Shown here piece by piece: positions 46,493 through 58,399 of a stretch of DNA of 64,000 nt; positions within the stretch are counted from its first letter, which is position 1; each line of letters starts with the position of its first letter. The stretch lies in contig OZ010799.1 of the NCBI GenBank assembly GCA_963932465.1, positions 161,692,761-161,756,760 on the forward strand, in the 5' to 3' direction. A model generated the notes under the pieces. That model worked only from the letters and a program-made list of their open reading frames with translations. It was not told the origin of the DNA and ran no database searches. Position numbers and translations under genes: made by a program. This stretch comes from Maratus speciosus (lineage: Eukaryota; Arthropoda; Arachnida; Araneae; Salticidae).

Positions 46493-47519
46493 ATGCTGCG
46501 AGCTAGAAATTTTTTGGCAGATGAAGTAATTAAAGCATGGAAACTGAAATCGAAAGGGAAGACTGTTGCAGAAATTTAACCTACTTTGAATCGTCCAACG
46601 TCTGTCTATTAAGAACTGTCTAAGGGTGACTCTTTCAAAGCGAAACATCCTCGTGTGGCCAGAAAACGAGATTATAGAAGAATCCATAAACTGGCATCTA
46701 GACAAATGATGATTTCTAATCGCATTAAAGGTGAGATATTCTTGGTTCCGGCTGTCAGTTTTGGAATTAAAATTAGGTGTCCTTTCTAAGGACACCGCCC
46801 TCGAAAGAGTTAATGATTTGGGCCTCACTTTGTTTTAATTCTCAAGTATTTCTGGAGTACCTCAATGGTCGACAAGCAGCGTGAGACTACACACATACAT
46901 TGGAAAAACATTTACAGCCATTTGCGGAACATTTAGCTCTTTCAAAGTGTGTATTTGAGCAAGATAATGCGTCTATTCATGTTGCATACAAATAAAAAAA
47001 TTCGCTTAACTATGAAAATATTACTGTTCTCGATTTATTTCGATTTCATTTGAACGGAATCTAATTTTTTAGGGTGTTTTAAGTATCATATTGTATGAAT
47101 TTTATTTTTATTTTTTAATCTTCAATTGGCTTAACTAATTTGTTACAAAAAATTTAACATTAAATGTAAAACTAATTGAATGAAATATCATAATATCTGT
47201 CCCTTCTCGGGTTTAAACAATGTAGGAAATAAATTTTGTTTTTTTTTAATTTGTTCTTCAAATTATGTTTTTGTTTAATTAATATGTTATTAAAAAAGTC
47301 AAATTTGGGGATTTCCAAAAAGTGGTGCCGATCAAAAAATCTGAATTTTAAAAAAGTAGCCCACTGGCAACACTGTGCTCCTCTGTAAATGATCTTCGAT
47401 CTGCTGTTGAGCGTGTTTTATACGAAATAGACCCCCAAGTGAGGGAGGATTTAGTTTCTTCGATGGAATGTCACATTTTTGCATTAATAGCAGATAATGT
47501 AGGTGCAGTTCGATTTTAA
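46493..47519 (+). pseudogene. Tc1-like transposase, broken
   Basis: It starts at ATG 46493, MLRARNFLADEVIKAW, then KSKGKTVAEI and a stop where Tc1/Tc3 proteins have the first helix-turn-helix. The second DNA-binding part reads KHPRVARKRDYRRIHKLASR. Near 46920 comes KHLQPFAEHLALS, then FEQDNASIHVAYK, the family block around the second catalytic Asp (QDN-HxA). A decayed NITVLD...HLNGI follows where WPS-SPDLNPIE is expected. After interrupting DNA (about 47160-47380, containing a CAGTGTTGCC-type arm) the tail resumes from 47382 as SVNDLRSAVERVLYEID, LVSSM and ADNVGAVRF, ending TAA 47517-47519. Several stops and shifts; inactive. Confidence 0.85.
47283..47375 (-). mobile_element. One arm of a CAGTGTTGCC-type MITE
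   Basis: In complement it starts CAGTGTTGCCAGTGGGCTAC and runs into TTCAGATTTTTTGATCGGC and ACCACTTTTTGG. The other end was not located, but the interrupted Tc1 tail implies the insertion begins near 47160. Confidence 0.7.
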
Positions 47520-47579
47520 CTGTCTGAGCGAAGCGAAGGCTAATACTCAGCGAAATATTACTGTCCGGACGCATTACAG

Positions 47580-48285
47580 CTACGATTGATATTAACTAAC
47601 TCCATGTCCTACTAAAAAAAAGCCTAATAAAAACCTTTCGTCAAGCATAACTCAAAAAATATTTGTCGGATTTCGTTTCTGATTGCACCAGGAGGTACCT
47701 ATGAGGGCCACCTACTGAATGCATCTACTATGAAAAATAAGTTCCAAACCGTTTAAAAATTATAGTAAAAAAACTGATAAAAAAGCACAATTTATCTGCA
47801 TACATCACAGAAATTTGGTGTGCGTCACTTTCACCGGTGGATGTTTTCGTAGACAACTGGTTTGAACACATGGAGCAAATAAAAAATATATATACTCACG
47901 CAGTAATATTGAATAGATAGGTTTCAACCACGTGATCACAAACCTTGCAACAACCCGTGGCAACCAGTTTTGGTGGGCAAACAAATAATAATACAGTACT
48001 CCGTCCACGGTGACCGTTTTTAGCCTGTTGTATAAAATCTGGCCTGTTGTATGACATACAACAGGCTAAATCCGGCTAAAAACTCAGGCTAAAAGATAGC
48101 TGTCAGTCTATCGACTGGAAATTAACAGATTTTTTTAATACTGGTATAACGAAATTTAGAAACGATTGTGTATGATTAAAACAAAACGCATGAGTGTTTA
48201 TTGCTCCGGCAGGTTATCTTTCTCTAGATGTGTTTCTGTCTATCATACAGCATGCAATTTTCTTGTAAAGGACGATATTATTATG
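47580..48285. other. Unassigned region with an inverted GCCTGTTGTAT motif
   Basis: TTTAGCCTGTTGTAT near 48020 is inverted as ATACAACAGGCTAAA near 48070, and GCCTGTTGTAT-gac-ATACAACAGGC forms a tight hairpin near 48042-48066. The minus-strand frame 47805-48008 has no recognised domain. Confidence 0.45.
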
Positions 48286-48618
48286 CAGTAAAACCCACAT
48301 AACTGACAACCCGATTAGTGGACACCTCTATTTAGCGGGTATTTTTTCGATTACCAACCCTTAAATAACTGTACATTTTTTACTCTCAGTAGCGGACACC
48401 TCCAGATAGAAGACAAATTCTGCCCTACCGAGGCGTTCGCTATTCAGAGGTTTTATGGTAAAACCTCCATAACGGACACACCCGATTAGCGGATACCTCT
48501 ATTTAGCGGACATTTTTTCGATTACCAACACTTAAATAACTGTTCATGTTTTACTCTCAGTAGCGGACACCTCCAAATTCTGCATTCTTGAGGTGTCCGC
48601 TATTCAGAGGTTTTACTG
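48286..48618. mobile_element. Dimer of a Tigger-type MITE
   Basis: It starts CAGTAAAACCCACATAAC and ends AGAGGTTTTACTG-TA. In the middle (~48450-48470) an end AGAGGTTTTATG runs straight into a start GGTAAAACCTCCATAAC. Each half (~165 bp) carries CGATTAG-GGA-ACCTCTATTTAGCG and CTCAGTAGCGGACACCTCC in the same order, so two copies lie head to tail, sharing a terminus. Confidence 0.88.
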
Positions 48619-48763
48619 TATATATTATTGATAGTTACTTTACATAGCCGCACAAAAGAATAAGTATATATGAAACGAATATAAACTAAATTCGGGATTG
48701 GTAGATCGCTGATGGTAATGTAATTTTAGGATGTTGTTACAGTCATCCGCAGCATGTTTTTAG

Positions 48764-50550
48764 AGTTTCGTTCATCTAACGAAACCCTACCTGTCTCACT
48801 CCTTTTTCTGTCTGTCTATCTGTCCGTCTGTCACAGAGCCCGTTCTCAGAAACTATATATGTCGGAGACTTGAAAATTTGCATACTTATAGCTGAACACT
48901 ACACATCAAACGGCAAATAATAAAATCTTGAAAAAGTCTAATATTTAACCCTCTGGGCTGTAACTTGTGTATTTTAAGCAATTTTTCTAACTCAGACCCT
49001 AATTAAGTTGGAGACATGAAATTTTGCATACATATAGCTGAACACCTCACACCAAACGACAAATAATAAAATTTTGAAAAAAGGTCTAATATTTAACCCT
49101 CTGGGCCCTAACTTATGTATTTTAAGCATTTTTTCTAACTCATCCCCTAATTAAGTTGGAGACTTGAAAGTTTGCATACTTATAGCTGAACACTTGCGAT
49201 AACGTGATAAGTTATAAAATTTTGAAAAAGTCATATTTAACTCCCCAGTCTCTAACTTCTGTATTTTAAGCAATTTTTCTAACTCAGCCCCTAATTAAGT
49301 TGGAGACATGAAATTTTGCATACTTATAGCTGAACACATCACATCAAACGACAAGTGATAAAATTTTAAAAAAGTCTAATATTTAACCATCTGGGTTCTA
49401 ACTTGTGTATTTTAAGCAATTTAAGCAGCCCCTAATTAAGTTGGAGACATGAAATTTTGCATACTTATAGCTGAACAACTCACATCAAACGATAAATAAT
49501 AAAATTTTGAAAAAGTCTATTATTTAATACTCTGGGCTCTAACTTGTGTATTTTAAGCAATTTTTCTGACTCAGCCCCTAATGAAGTTGGAGACATGAAA
49601 TTTTGCATACATATAGCTGAACACCTCACATCAAACGACAAATAATAAAATTTTGAAAAAGAACTAATATTTAACCCTCTGGGCTCTAACTGTGTATTTT
49701 AAGCAATTTTTCTAACTCAGCCCCTATTTAAGTTAGAGACATGAAATTTTGCACACTTATAGCTGAACACCTCACATCAAACGACAAATAATAAAATTTT
49801 GAAAAAGTCTAATATTTAACCTCTAATATTTTGTCTCGCGCAATTTTTAAATTTAAACTGTTTTGCAATATTATTTTTTGTTCATTTTGCATAAGTGTAA
49901 TGTGACGTAATTTCTTCTATTTAAGACTACTAACGCATGTTAATGAATTTATTTTACAATATCCTTTCTCTTTTAAAATTCACATGTAAATATAGTTTTT
50001 ATGGTGTAATTTCCAGTAAGTGCCTGCTTTTTATACCTAATTATTTAATTCTAATTTGAAGGTTTTTTTTCTGTTTATAATAGTAACGTGTAAATATATT
50101 TTTTTTTTTATTTGAAGCAAACATTATTGTTTGCGCTGTTTATACAGTGGCAACATTTTAAATTAATACCATTTTCTAAAATATGTAAAAATATCTGTCG
50201 AAATGCTGAATATTTGAATTTAAAATAGAAATAAAACCGCAAAAAATGAGTCAAATCAAAAAAATTAATGGAATCTGCACACCGGGATCTTCTATTGAAT
50301 AAAATGATCTAAAATTGATTAAATTCCATGCATAGTTTTTGCTCCTATAAAACCTTTTTAATGGAACGATTTTGTCCAACTTTAGCATTAAATATCTCTT
50401 AAAATAATTCTTCTATTTGAAAACTGTATGCATCAGCGTGTTGATCAATCATTTCTCTATAACACCACCGATTTTCATATTTTTGTATGCAACAGTTTTC
50501 TTGATATTAACGAAGAAAGACCTCCGGTCACAAAAAATTCAAAACCGGCG
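48764..50550 (+). mobile_element. HINE-like element B with ~145 bp tandem core
   Basis: Left: hairpin GTTTCGTT-catct-AACGAAAC (48765-48785), then a CTGTCTGT-rich lead. Core: about seven units of 141-150 bp (starts near 48862, 49008, 49158, 49300, 49441, 49587 and 49732) with GGAGACATGAAATTTTGCAT and TAGCTGAACAC. Right (less certain): AACGAAG at 50509 followed by CCGGT...ACCGG (50524-50548). Same plan as elements A and C. The long stretch 49830-50500 has no recognised content; it includes a GCGGCGGCGG run just past the right end. Confidence 0.55.
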
Positions 50551-50587
50551 GCGGCGGCGACGGTTGACAGCGTTAGTTACTTTTTTT

Positions 50588-51428
50588 AGAATAGAGAGAT
50601 ATATAAAAAGGAAAACTTGTCTATCTGTCTGTTTGTAATTCTATAAAAATCCACAATTTGGAAGCCAAAATTGTGAAAAGATACGTACATGTGTATTAAA
50701 ACATTGCCGAGGTAACTAAAGTAATCCGGAATCGAAATAATTCATATTTAATTTTTAATTAATAAAAAATCACCAATTTAACAGCAATTTCTTATCAAAT
50801 TTAAAAATTTTTCGTTATAGCAGTTGCCAACAATTAAAATACGCAATAAAATTATTACTACAACAATTAATTTTCTACTGGAAGATTTCCACGTGAAAAA
50901 TGAAAATGAAATAAATAGTTTGTCGAACTTAAAAAAAGAAAGTGAATATTACATCATAACTTTTCTATTGCAAGATATTCACGTGGAAAATGAAAATGAA
51001 GTAAATAGTTTGACGAATTTAAATGAAAGTTAATATAACTTCGTAACTTTTCTATTTCAAGGTTTCCACGTGAAAGAGGAAAATATTACGTCATATTGGA
51101 AATATAAAGGACGTGGTGGATATAGTATAACGTCATATGAGTGTGAAAAATGCATTGAAGCATGATAAAAACCCGATTAGGGAAATATTGGCGTATTTTA
51201 ACATTATTGCTCCAATTATAAATTGAAATAAGTTCATTTATAGCTGTATTATTTTGCGTCTGTTATATACATTTATACATTTTTATATAGCGTTTTCATA
51301 TGATTCATTCATACAACATTTCGACTGCTTTTTTTAATGTTTGTTTTGTGTTGTATGTTAAATTTTGAAATTGATTTTTCAGAACAAACATCCTTCAAAT
51401 TCTACGCAACGCCGGGCACTTTAGTTTG
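50588..51428 (+). mobile_element. Helitron-like non-autonomous element E
   Basis: The start region AGATATATAAAAAGG is followed by CTGTCTGTTTG. The end, near 51405-51425, is CGCAACGCCGGGCACTTTAG-T, resembling arthropod Helitron ends, though CTAG reads TTAG. Inside are three ~90 bp repeats around TTTCCACGTGAAAAATGAAA (50886, 50970 and 51063). The frame 50824-51033 is just the translated repeat. Confidence 0.5.
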
Positions 51429-51458
51429 TAACAAATAAATGGCTTTTGTATCTGTACA

Positions 51459-52345
51459 TCTAATGCTAATATTATAAAGCGTTATAATATTATAAAGTGT
51501 ATAATATTATTAATGCTTGTACGTTTGTGAGGTGTTATCTCTGAAGCTACATAGCCAACATAAAAAAAAATGTTCTTTGCCATCTCTGCTCCGAAAAAAA
51601 GACTGTATTTTATGTCAGTGCAAGAATCTACATCGCTGCAGGGCAGGAGCAAAAAAGTTCTAAAATTGCGATTTCTGCGATATTGATTGGGTTAGAAACT
51701 TTAAATTTGTCGTGGTAGTTACTTTTAAGATGTAAATACAATTAATGAACGCTCTCTAAAAGGTTCAATTTGACGGATAAACGTAAAAATTTCTAGAAAG
51801 GTTCTAAACTATGATTTATTTGGAGTACTGAAATTTTTGGGATACTGTTTGGGTTAGAAAATAGAACTTTGGCATGGTAGTGATTTATAAGATGTAAATG
51901 CTCGTTGTAGAACGAATTCTAAAAAATCGAAAGACTATATAAAGCGGAAAAAGATCTAAAGATGATCTAAGTAACGAAGCACATGGAATTGTTAAGAATA
52001 TAAACATGAAAATTGACATAGCTGTATTTATCATGGCGTAAATTCTCGCAATTGAAGAATTTCTAAAAATGTCGCTATATAAAACAGTGCTGAAACAAAA
52101 AAACTTTCGAAAATTTTCTATTTCTGTGTTACTGCTGAGCCCAAAATCTTGAAATTTTGCTTCGGGTTAGTTTTAAAATATAAAATTGTCTCTATGAATG
52201 GTTTCTAAAAAATTTAAAATTTAAAAAGATGGAATTAGCGAAAATCGATCTCAATTACCATTAATTTGGAATTATTAGGTATAGAAACTTTATTTCATAA
52301 TGCTGCATTTCCTCCGCAAAACATGCGATTTAAATGCAACAAAAC
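51459..52345 (+). mobile_element. Helitron-like element F with decayed tandem core
   Basis: It begins after A with TCTAATGCTAATATTATAAA, a Helitron-like start. About four degenerate units of ~150-170 bp follow (51640-52240) with GGGTTAGAAA, TGGTAGT and AAGATGTAAAT words. The end is unclear; CCTAG near 52362 is a candidate. Confidence 0.4.
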
Positions 52346-52613
52346 GGATAGATACCCACCTAGCATTAAATAAATTGTGTAAATATTGAATAAAGAACTG
52401 TATGAAACAGTAAGTAGGTTGCCCGAAAGTATTTTTAATCTGATTCATTTTTCTAGACATTTTATCATAAGGTCATATTCTCAACTATCATTAGTAGATT
52501 TTTTATATATTAACTTATTATGGTGAAATTTCATAATCGGGTTCATATTGGCGAATGTTAGCTTATATGATTTGCTGAAAAAAATATGTATGGATTTGTA
52601 AATTACTTCAAAT

Positions 52614-52990
52614 GACACTTTGACAGCTCAAGAGTTATGCAGACGCTATATTCAGATCTTGTGTCATACTTTATGTTGCAATCATTGCCGATTTCTTTTA
52701 TTTAATACATGCTAAATACAGCTCAACTTGTGTAGAATATGTTTGAAAACAAAACAATACAGCGTATGTAGTGGCCAGCATACACTCCTCATTTAAATCC
52801 GATCGAGCATATCTAAAACACACTCTAACGAAACATTGCATGCCACTTTTGATGTATTCGGTACTTTGATACTATATTAGATTTTGAGGAGAGAATTCCT
52901 TAACTGTTATCGACAATCTCATTGCATCCGTGGAAAACAGATATTGTACAATATTAACTATTCCGAGGGAGCCCACACCATATAAAGTAT
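52614..52990 (+). pseudogene. Tc1-like transposase C-terminal remnant
   Basis: Translated with shifts it reads DTLTAQELCRRYIQ (family: G-LTA-RY---IL), then NTAQLV, FENKTIQRM, a stop, WPAYTPHLNPIEHI (family WPA-SPDLNPIEH, third catalytic residue), and near the end IDNLIASVENRYCTI followed by EGAHTI, the usual G-HT-Y finish. Stops and frameshifts are frequent. Unlike the 46493 copy this is a DNARPH-type lineage. The N-terminal half and the inverted ends were not found. Confidence 0.82.
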
Positions 52991-53344
52991 AGTCCATTTT
53001 TTTTAAACATCATATATTTGTCATTTAAAGTTACTCAAATTGGTGCGGAGCGTCTGATTATTCACTTGACATCATTTTATACAGTTACAATTCCGATATA
53101 ACCCAGCAAACACATACCTTTCGGCACACGATCGAACCGCAGCCGGCAGTGTCGGTTAAGTGTCGGCATCGACAAAGTGGTTTCGGTGAAGTTTCGGCAG
53201 CATATCGGCAACTGAAACTTAAGAATCAGCTTTTTCGACTGCCGGTTACCGTAATTGGTCCCCTTATGGTTACATATCGGCAAGCGACTTATACCGGCAA
53301 GTGACATAGGACCGATATGTGATATCTGATAGTGGTACGATTAG

Positions 53345-54067
53345 ATGAATACCAACCTGGGTCCGAATTCGGAATTTTTAATCTTAGCCGACATTTTTTC
53401 TTTTACTTAATTTTGTGTGAGTTTGAGTTTTGATAAGAGTTATATATTTCACATAAATTTCTAATAGTGATAAACATAAAAATTGTCAAAAAAAGCCTAT
53501 ATTTATTTATTTAAAAAAATGTTTTGAATTCATTTTTAAAAGGATTTACAATTTTTTGAATCATCAAAAGATTTTTTTAAATCGTTCCTTAAAATTATTA
53601 TCCATTATAAACTTAACAGTAGAAATAAAAGAAAAATACGTCATAAGTTAATTCAAATTATCTTCCAATTACATATTCATTTTAAAAATAATAGTTAAGT
53701 TTCTTATTTTATTTAAAAATCAAATTATTAAAAAGCTTTTAAAATTATTTTACAAGCTATGAAAATATCAAAAAAATCTACACATCTTTTTAGCATTAAA
53801 ATTTAAAAGAAAAGATTCCGAAATTTCTCCCTTCTAAAAAATTATTTACTAAACGAAAAAAAAAAAATAATATTTCTATTTTATTTTAAGATTAAAAAAT
53901 GCTCATAAGTAAAAGAATAAATATTGCTACATTGTCATTAAAAATATATTCTACTTTAAATCATCAAATGACAGATAATGAATTCTTATTCTAATTAAAA
54001 TTTTAATTAAAGTGATTAATTTCCAACTTTATTTATTAAAATAAGTTTTTCCATGTTAAAACTAGTA
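53345..54067. other. Unassigned AT-rich spacer
   Basis: Very AT-rich and featureless by eye. Confidence 0.45.
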
Positions 54068-54841
54068 TGTTGTGGCCATCACAAAACTTTCTTCTATATA
54101 AATCACGTCAATTAAATCATTTAAATAGTAGAAGAAATTACATCAATTTATCCCCAATTCATATTAAAGTATATCTGAATTTCAAATTTGATGAAAATTC
54201 GTGCATTAGTTCTTGAAATAGAGCCATAGCGGAAATTCTGAAAAAATGTAGCATAGCAGCGCCACCTGTTGAGCGATTTACACCAAAACATAAACAGCAC
54301 CAATTGATATCAAGATATAAGGTATACCTGAGTCTGAAGTTTGATGAAAATTCGTGCATTAGCTATTGAGATAGAGCTATAGTGGAAATTCTCAAAAATG
54401 CAGCATAACAACGCCACCTCTTGAGCGATTTGCACCAAAACATAAACAGCACTAATTCATATCAAGGTATACCTGAATCTGAAGTTTGATGAAAATCTGT
54501 GCATTAGTTCTTGAGATAGAGCTATTGGGAAAATCGCGAAAAATGCAGCATAGCAGCGCCACCTGTGGGGCGATTTACACCAAAAACTAATAGGCACCAA
54601 TTTATATTAGGGACTACTGGAATATAAATATTTATTAAATTCCGTGCATTAGTTCTTGAGATAGAGCGCCCACAAAATTTGTGTCACATACAGACAGATA
54701 GACTCACAGAGAGATATTTTGTAAAAACATATTGTTTTTCGGAATCTCTGACCCCTAAAACGTGTAAATCCATCGAAAACCGGAAGTCGAAATCTTTCAT
54801 GAATCCAATACTTTCTTCTTGTAAAGATAGAAGAAAGTAAA
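54068..54841 (-). mobile_element. HINE-like element C with ~145 bp tandem core
   Basis: Read on the minus strand: a hairpin TACTTTCTTCT...AGAAGAAAGTA (54809-54839), a lead with TCTATCTGTCTGTATGTG, about four units of ~145 bp (plus-strand starts near 54173, 54328, 54473 and 54613) with TTTGATGAAAATTCGTGCAT and ATAGAGC, then one more stem copy AGAAGAAAGT (54086-54095) followed by a short hairpin TTGTG-atggc-CACAA (54070-54084). This matches the plan of element A piece by piece. Confidence 0.65.
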
Positions 54842-55194
54842 AATATGTTCTATAAATTAACGCAACGCATGTAATTATATTATAATAACTAATAAGAAAA
54901 TTTTATTAACTGAACAAAACCTCTAAAAATAATTAATTTCATTAAATATTTAATAATTTTTAAATTTATAAAAAAAAACAATTCGTTTGCTTTAATTAGT
55001 TCGGTAAAATATTTATTTCATTCATTTAAATACTAAATTAACCTTTAAATAAATGCGGATAAGACAATTACAAAAACAACAACTTTAAAACACTTCATAA
55101 TTCCAATTTTCCCATCTACGATCTATCCACAACAACAAGCTATCACTTAAAGAAATGTCTTCCCCGTATTACCCCATAAGAATCCTCCCTGCAG

Positions 55195-55275
55195 CAAGGA
55201 TCAGAGGCTGAGTGGTTAAGGCGTTTACCTTCTGTCCCTGGGGTCCTCGGATCGAAACCAACCTGTTCCAACGCC
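55195..55275 (+). repeat. tRNA-like sequence (SINE head or tRNA pseudogene)
   Basis: GGCTGAGTGGTTAAGGCG (A-box) and GGATCGAAACC (B-box) are ~45 bases apart, as in a long-variable-arm (Ser/Leu-type) tRNA. The acceptor stem does not close cleanly, so a functional tRNA is unlikely. Confidence 0.6.
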
Positions 55276-55499
55276 GAAATACGTTCCCTTGAAATATTGA
55301 CAAAGACACATGCCAAAGATGGCTAATAGATGGCGCCATCAAAAAATATTTTTTTTCAATTTATGCTGCTGTCCGACTGCAGCCGGCATAGTATCCTGCC
55401 GGCAGTCTCGCCCACGGTAAGTAGAACACTCGATAGGTTTCACGCGCAGGTTTCGTTTCTCCCTCTGACGTCACTGGCACCCAAGTCCAGCCTTGGGTA

Positions 55500-58090
55500 A
55501 CGCACTTTTCGCATTGTATAAAGCTTTCCGTTTCATAAAAAGATATTAAACATTTGTTTATTATCCAGTGTATGATATTACTGAGGTGCGTGACACTTGG
55601 AACATCTACTAATTAAACATTTTTCAAATTCAAAGTTTATATACGTACATGCCTTTATTTTTTAGAGTTTTCTAAAGCCTAAATCTTCTGTTTTCATTTG
55701 GTTATTTGGAAGTATTAACTTTCGCCGCAATTATCATTATTTTATCTAAACACATATGTAAAAAAAGCAGTTTTCTTACCTGCTCTGTTGTATTTCAATA
55801 TTTTAGACACCGTCTTTTCATAACATTTTTGCAATTTCGCTTTAATCCAAAATACTTTGAGAAAACTCGGAAAATCTTTGCTTCAATTCATAAAACTTTG
55901 GAAAAAATGCACTTATAATTATGTTGTATATTTTCAAATATATATATTATACACTCATAAAGTTATATGTTATTAAAATTTATAATTTTATACATTTTTT
56001 AAATCCCTATTTAATGTTCTAAAAACATAAAACGGATCTAATAATGTTTTTAAAAGTTACGAGTATAACTCTGAAAAACTCTATAGTACTATGTACTTTA
56101 AAACGCAGGCATTGAAAAATATTAATAGCATTTTCAGGGCAACTTTAGATAAATGTAAGAAAAGCTTTTTTGAATTGATACTTGGGATTTTTTCGAATTT
56201 ATAAATATTTTTAAAAAAATGTGTAATAACAAAACGAGTAAACAAATAACTTCTTAAATAGCCGTAATAGCTTAAATAACGTTTTATAGATAATTAAAAA
56301 AAGAAACTCTTTAAATTTTTTATATACACTAATACAGAAATTTAAATTATAAAATTATTGAAAATATCGGAAGAACAGGCTTTCTAAGATAGTCTTCTGG
56401 AGAACATATTGTTACGTCCATTCTTATGTGAGAAAGGGTAGCGCAATTTCTGAAAGAACAACTTTTTTTTTAAAATCAACAATTTACTTTATTTACAAAT
56501 AATTAGAAAATAAGTTAAAATCGATATCAAAATATTAATAAATATAGGTCCGTACAACTTTTAACTTTAGGAACAGAATAATCATCGCACACAAGATTCT
56601 GCGACTAACTAACACGATGTCAAGTCTAAGTTATAATCTAGGTATTGGGATTCCGGTTCAGTAAATATCAACTGTCTAACTCTCAAAGCCAAACAAAAAC
56701 TAGGTTGTATAACATTCAAAATTTGAAAAAAAAAAAAAAAATAAAATAAAATAGGTGTCATATTACGATATTACGGTTAAAAATTTTTAAACAATCAAAT
56801 ATTTTTTTTTATGATTAATATATCTATATACATCTTTAAATTTTTAGTACGCACTAAAGTATTATCAGGAAAAATTTAAATTACAAATTGTGAGTGGAAT
56901 ATTATTTTATATGGATTATCTCAATACCTTAAAATAAATAAAAATTATGGAATATATTTTCAAATAAAAATTGAGTTTTTATTCTATTGCTATACCAACA
57001 TATTTTTTTCTCGCAATATGCATTTTTGAAAATTTTAGATCTATGCCTGCTTATTAATCTGATATAAGTTTTTGATTTAAGGTCCCATATTGCTTACAAA
57101 CCCTTACATTTCATCGAAAAAAAAAACTACAGTGTTTATTTTATTTTTCTTTAGTTTTGAGTACATTTAACTATATCAGTACTCAAAACTAAAGCTAATT
57201 TCTATAAATTTCAGGAATTGTAACACAGCGATTTCACTAGGCGAAGAATATTTAAATTCACCTCTTACATACACCTCTTCTGAATATGCAACTTTATTTT
57301 TAAAATAGAATTTTGAGAAAACTGGAATTTATATTGTTTCATAATTTCTTTACAACGAGAATTTTCTGATTTTTTACTTACTACATCGCACAACCCCCCC
57401 CCCCCTAACCAGCTGATATACATATATTTTTTATTTAATTTAGTTTAATTTCCTTATCTAAATTCATCTAGTATCTGAATGATTTATCAGCGATATATGA
57501 GTGACTGTATTGTTCTTATTAAGAGAGAAGAAATAAATCAGGATTGGATTTATCTTGCTGATCACATTCATTTTTATTTAAGAAAAAGTTTAATTCCTTT
57601 CATGTATCTCGACAACTCATTCTTCTCTCTTTAATTTTTCAGCAATATCATTAGTGAAAAATAATACTAAAGTAGTAGTAGAGCTGAAAATTTTTATGTG
57701 GAAACTGATTTATATCTCACAATTTGGTTTGGTTTAAAATTAAGCTGTTTTGCTTTTAAATTCTTTTACAAATCTATTTCTTTAAAGTAAATTGAAAATT
57801 CTCTTGAATAATAAATGCAAAGATTATCTGATCTCTTGCATGCGTGCAGCAAATGGTTTTCATGCTATAGTATTTGTTTAAAAAGACGAAATGAAATTCC
57901 TTTGGAATATCTAGAAGAATTAATGTGTTGCTAATTATTTTAATGTCAAATCCTTTTAAAAAACTAACAATAAAAATAAGACATAAAATGATTATATGAA
58001 AAAAAAAAAATAGTAATAATAGAATTTATTGTCAGGAAAAGAGAAAGAGAGCAATGCGAATAAATGGAAAAACACAGGGAGAGCTTAAAA
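55500..58090. other. Unassigned AT-rich interior
   Basis: A 2.6 kb stretch with no recognised coding, RNA or paired repeat. It includes a short TTTAGTTTTGAGTAC / GTACTCAAAACTAAA inverted pair near 57150-57195 and a C tract at 57392-57405. Confidence 0.45.
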
Positions 58091-58399
58091 GATGGGTGCC
58101 AGTGACGTCACGAACTGGACGATCTACTGCGCATCTCGCTCATGGACCCTACCGTGTATTCTAAGTACCGTGGTCTCGCCGATCTTGCCGGCACCGGTCC
58201 GACCAAGTGCCAGCCCAACGGACCGACTATAGCCCGGGGGACCACAAAAGTGTTGGAACCGATATCGGCAACTTGATATCGTGCCGTTACCGCCAGAATC
58301 GGCAAGCGGCAGTCGTCCGATTGCTTCCCGATAGCTCTGTGTTTGTTGGGAAGATAATTTAGTGTTTCATTTTCTATTTTACTTTTAATATATTGCGTG

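Larger units (their letters stand above)
46183..47575 (+). mobile_element. Tc1-like element with internal repeat of its terminus
   Basis: The left end, after TA, reads TAGTCCTCAGCAAAAGTTTA; the motif GCAAAAGTTTAGACACT occurs at ~46192 and again at ~46366, an IR/DR-type arrangement. A transposase pseudogene follows (next entry). The right terminus was not found near 47575. The terminus ...CTCAGCAAAAGTTTAGACA recurs in complement at 58853-58880 as the end of another copy. Confidence 0.75.
53102..58350. mobile_element. Possible 5.2 kb element with CCCARCAAACACA ends
   Basis: CCCAGCAAACACA at 53102 and, in complement, CCCAACAAACACA at 58350 face each other. Both ends are rich in CGGCA/CCGAT words and unusually GC-rich. 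The right arm (58093-58350) ends inward with TGGGTGCCAGTGACGTCA. Its exact complement TGACGTCACTGGCACCCA is at 55466-55483, preceded by CTGCCGGCAGTCTCGCCCAC, so the left arm seems to be in two pieces: 53102-53340 and 55360-55483. About 2 kb of other DNA, including element C and a tRNA-like copy, lies between them. No transposase was recognised inside. Two separate elements remain possible. Confidence 0.5.

Noticed and set aside
46484..46828. 114-codon minus-strand frame
   Set aside because: It is the antisense of the Tc1 transposase pseudogene, which reads sensibly on the plus strand.
55195..55275. Functional tRNA gene (Ser/Leu type)
   Set aside because: A- and B-boxes are recognisable but the acceptor stem does not close.
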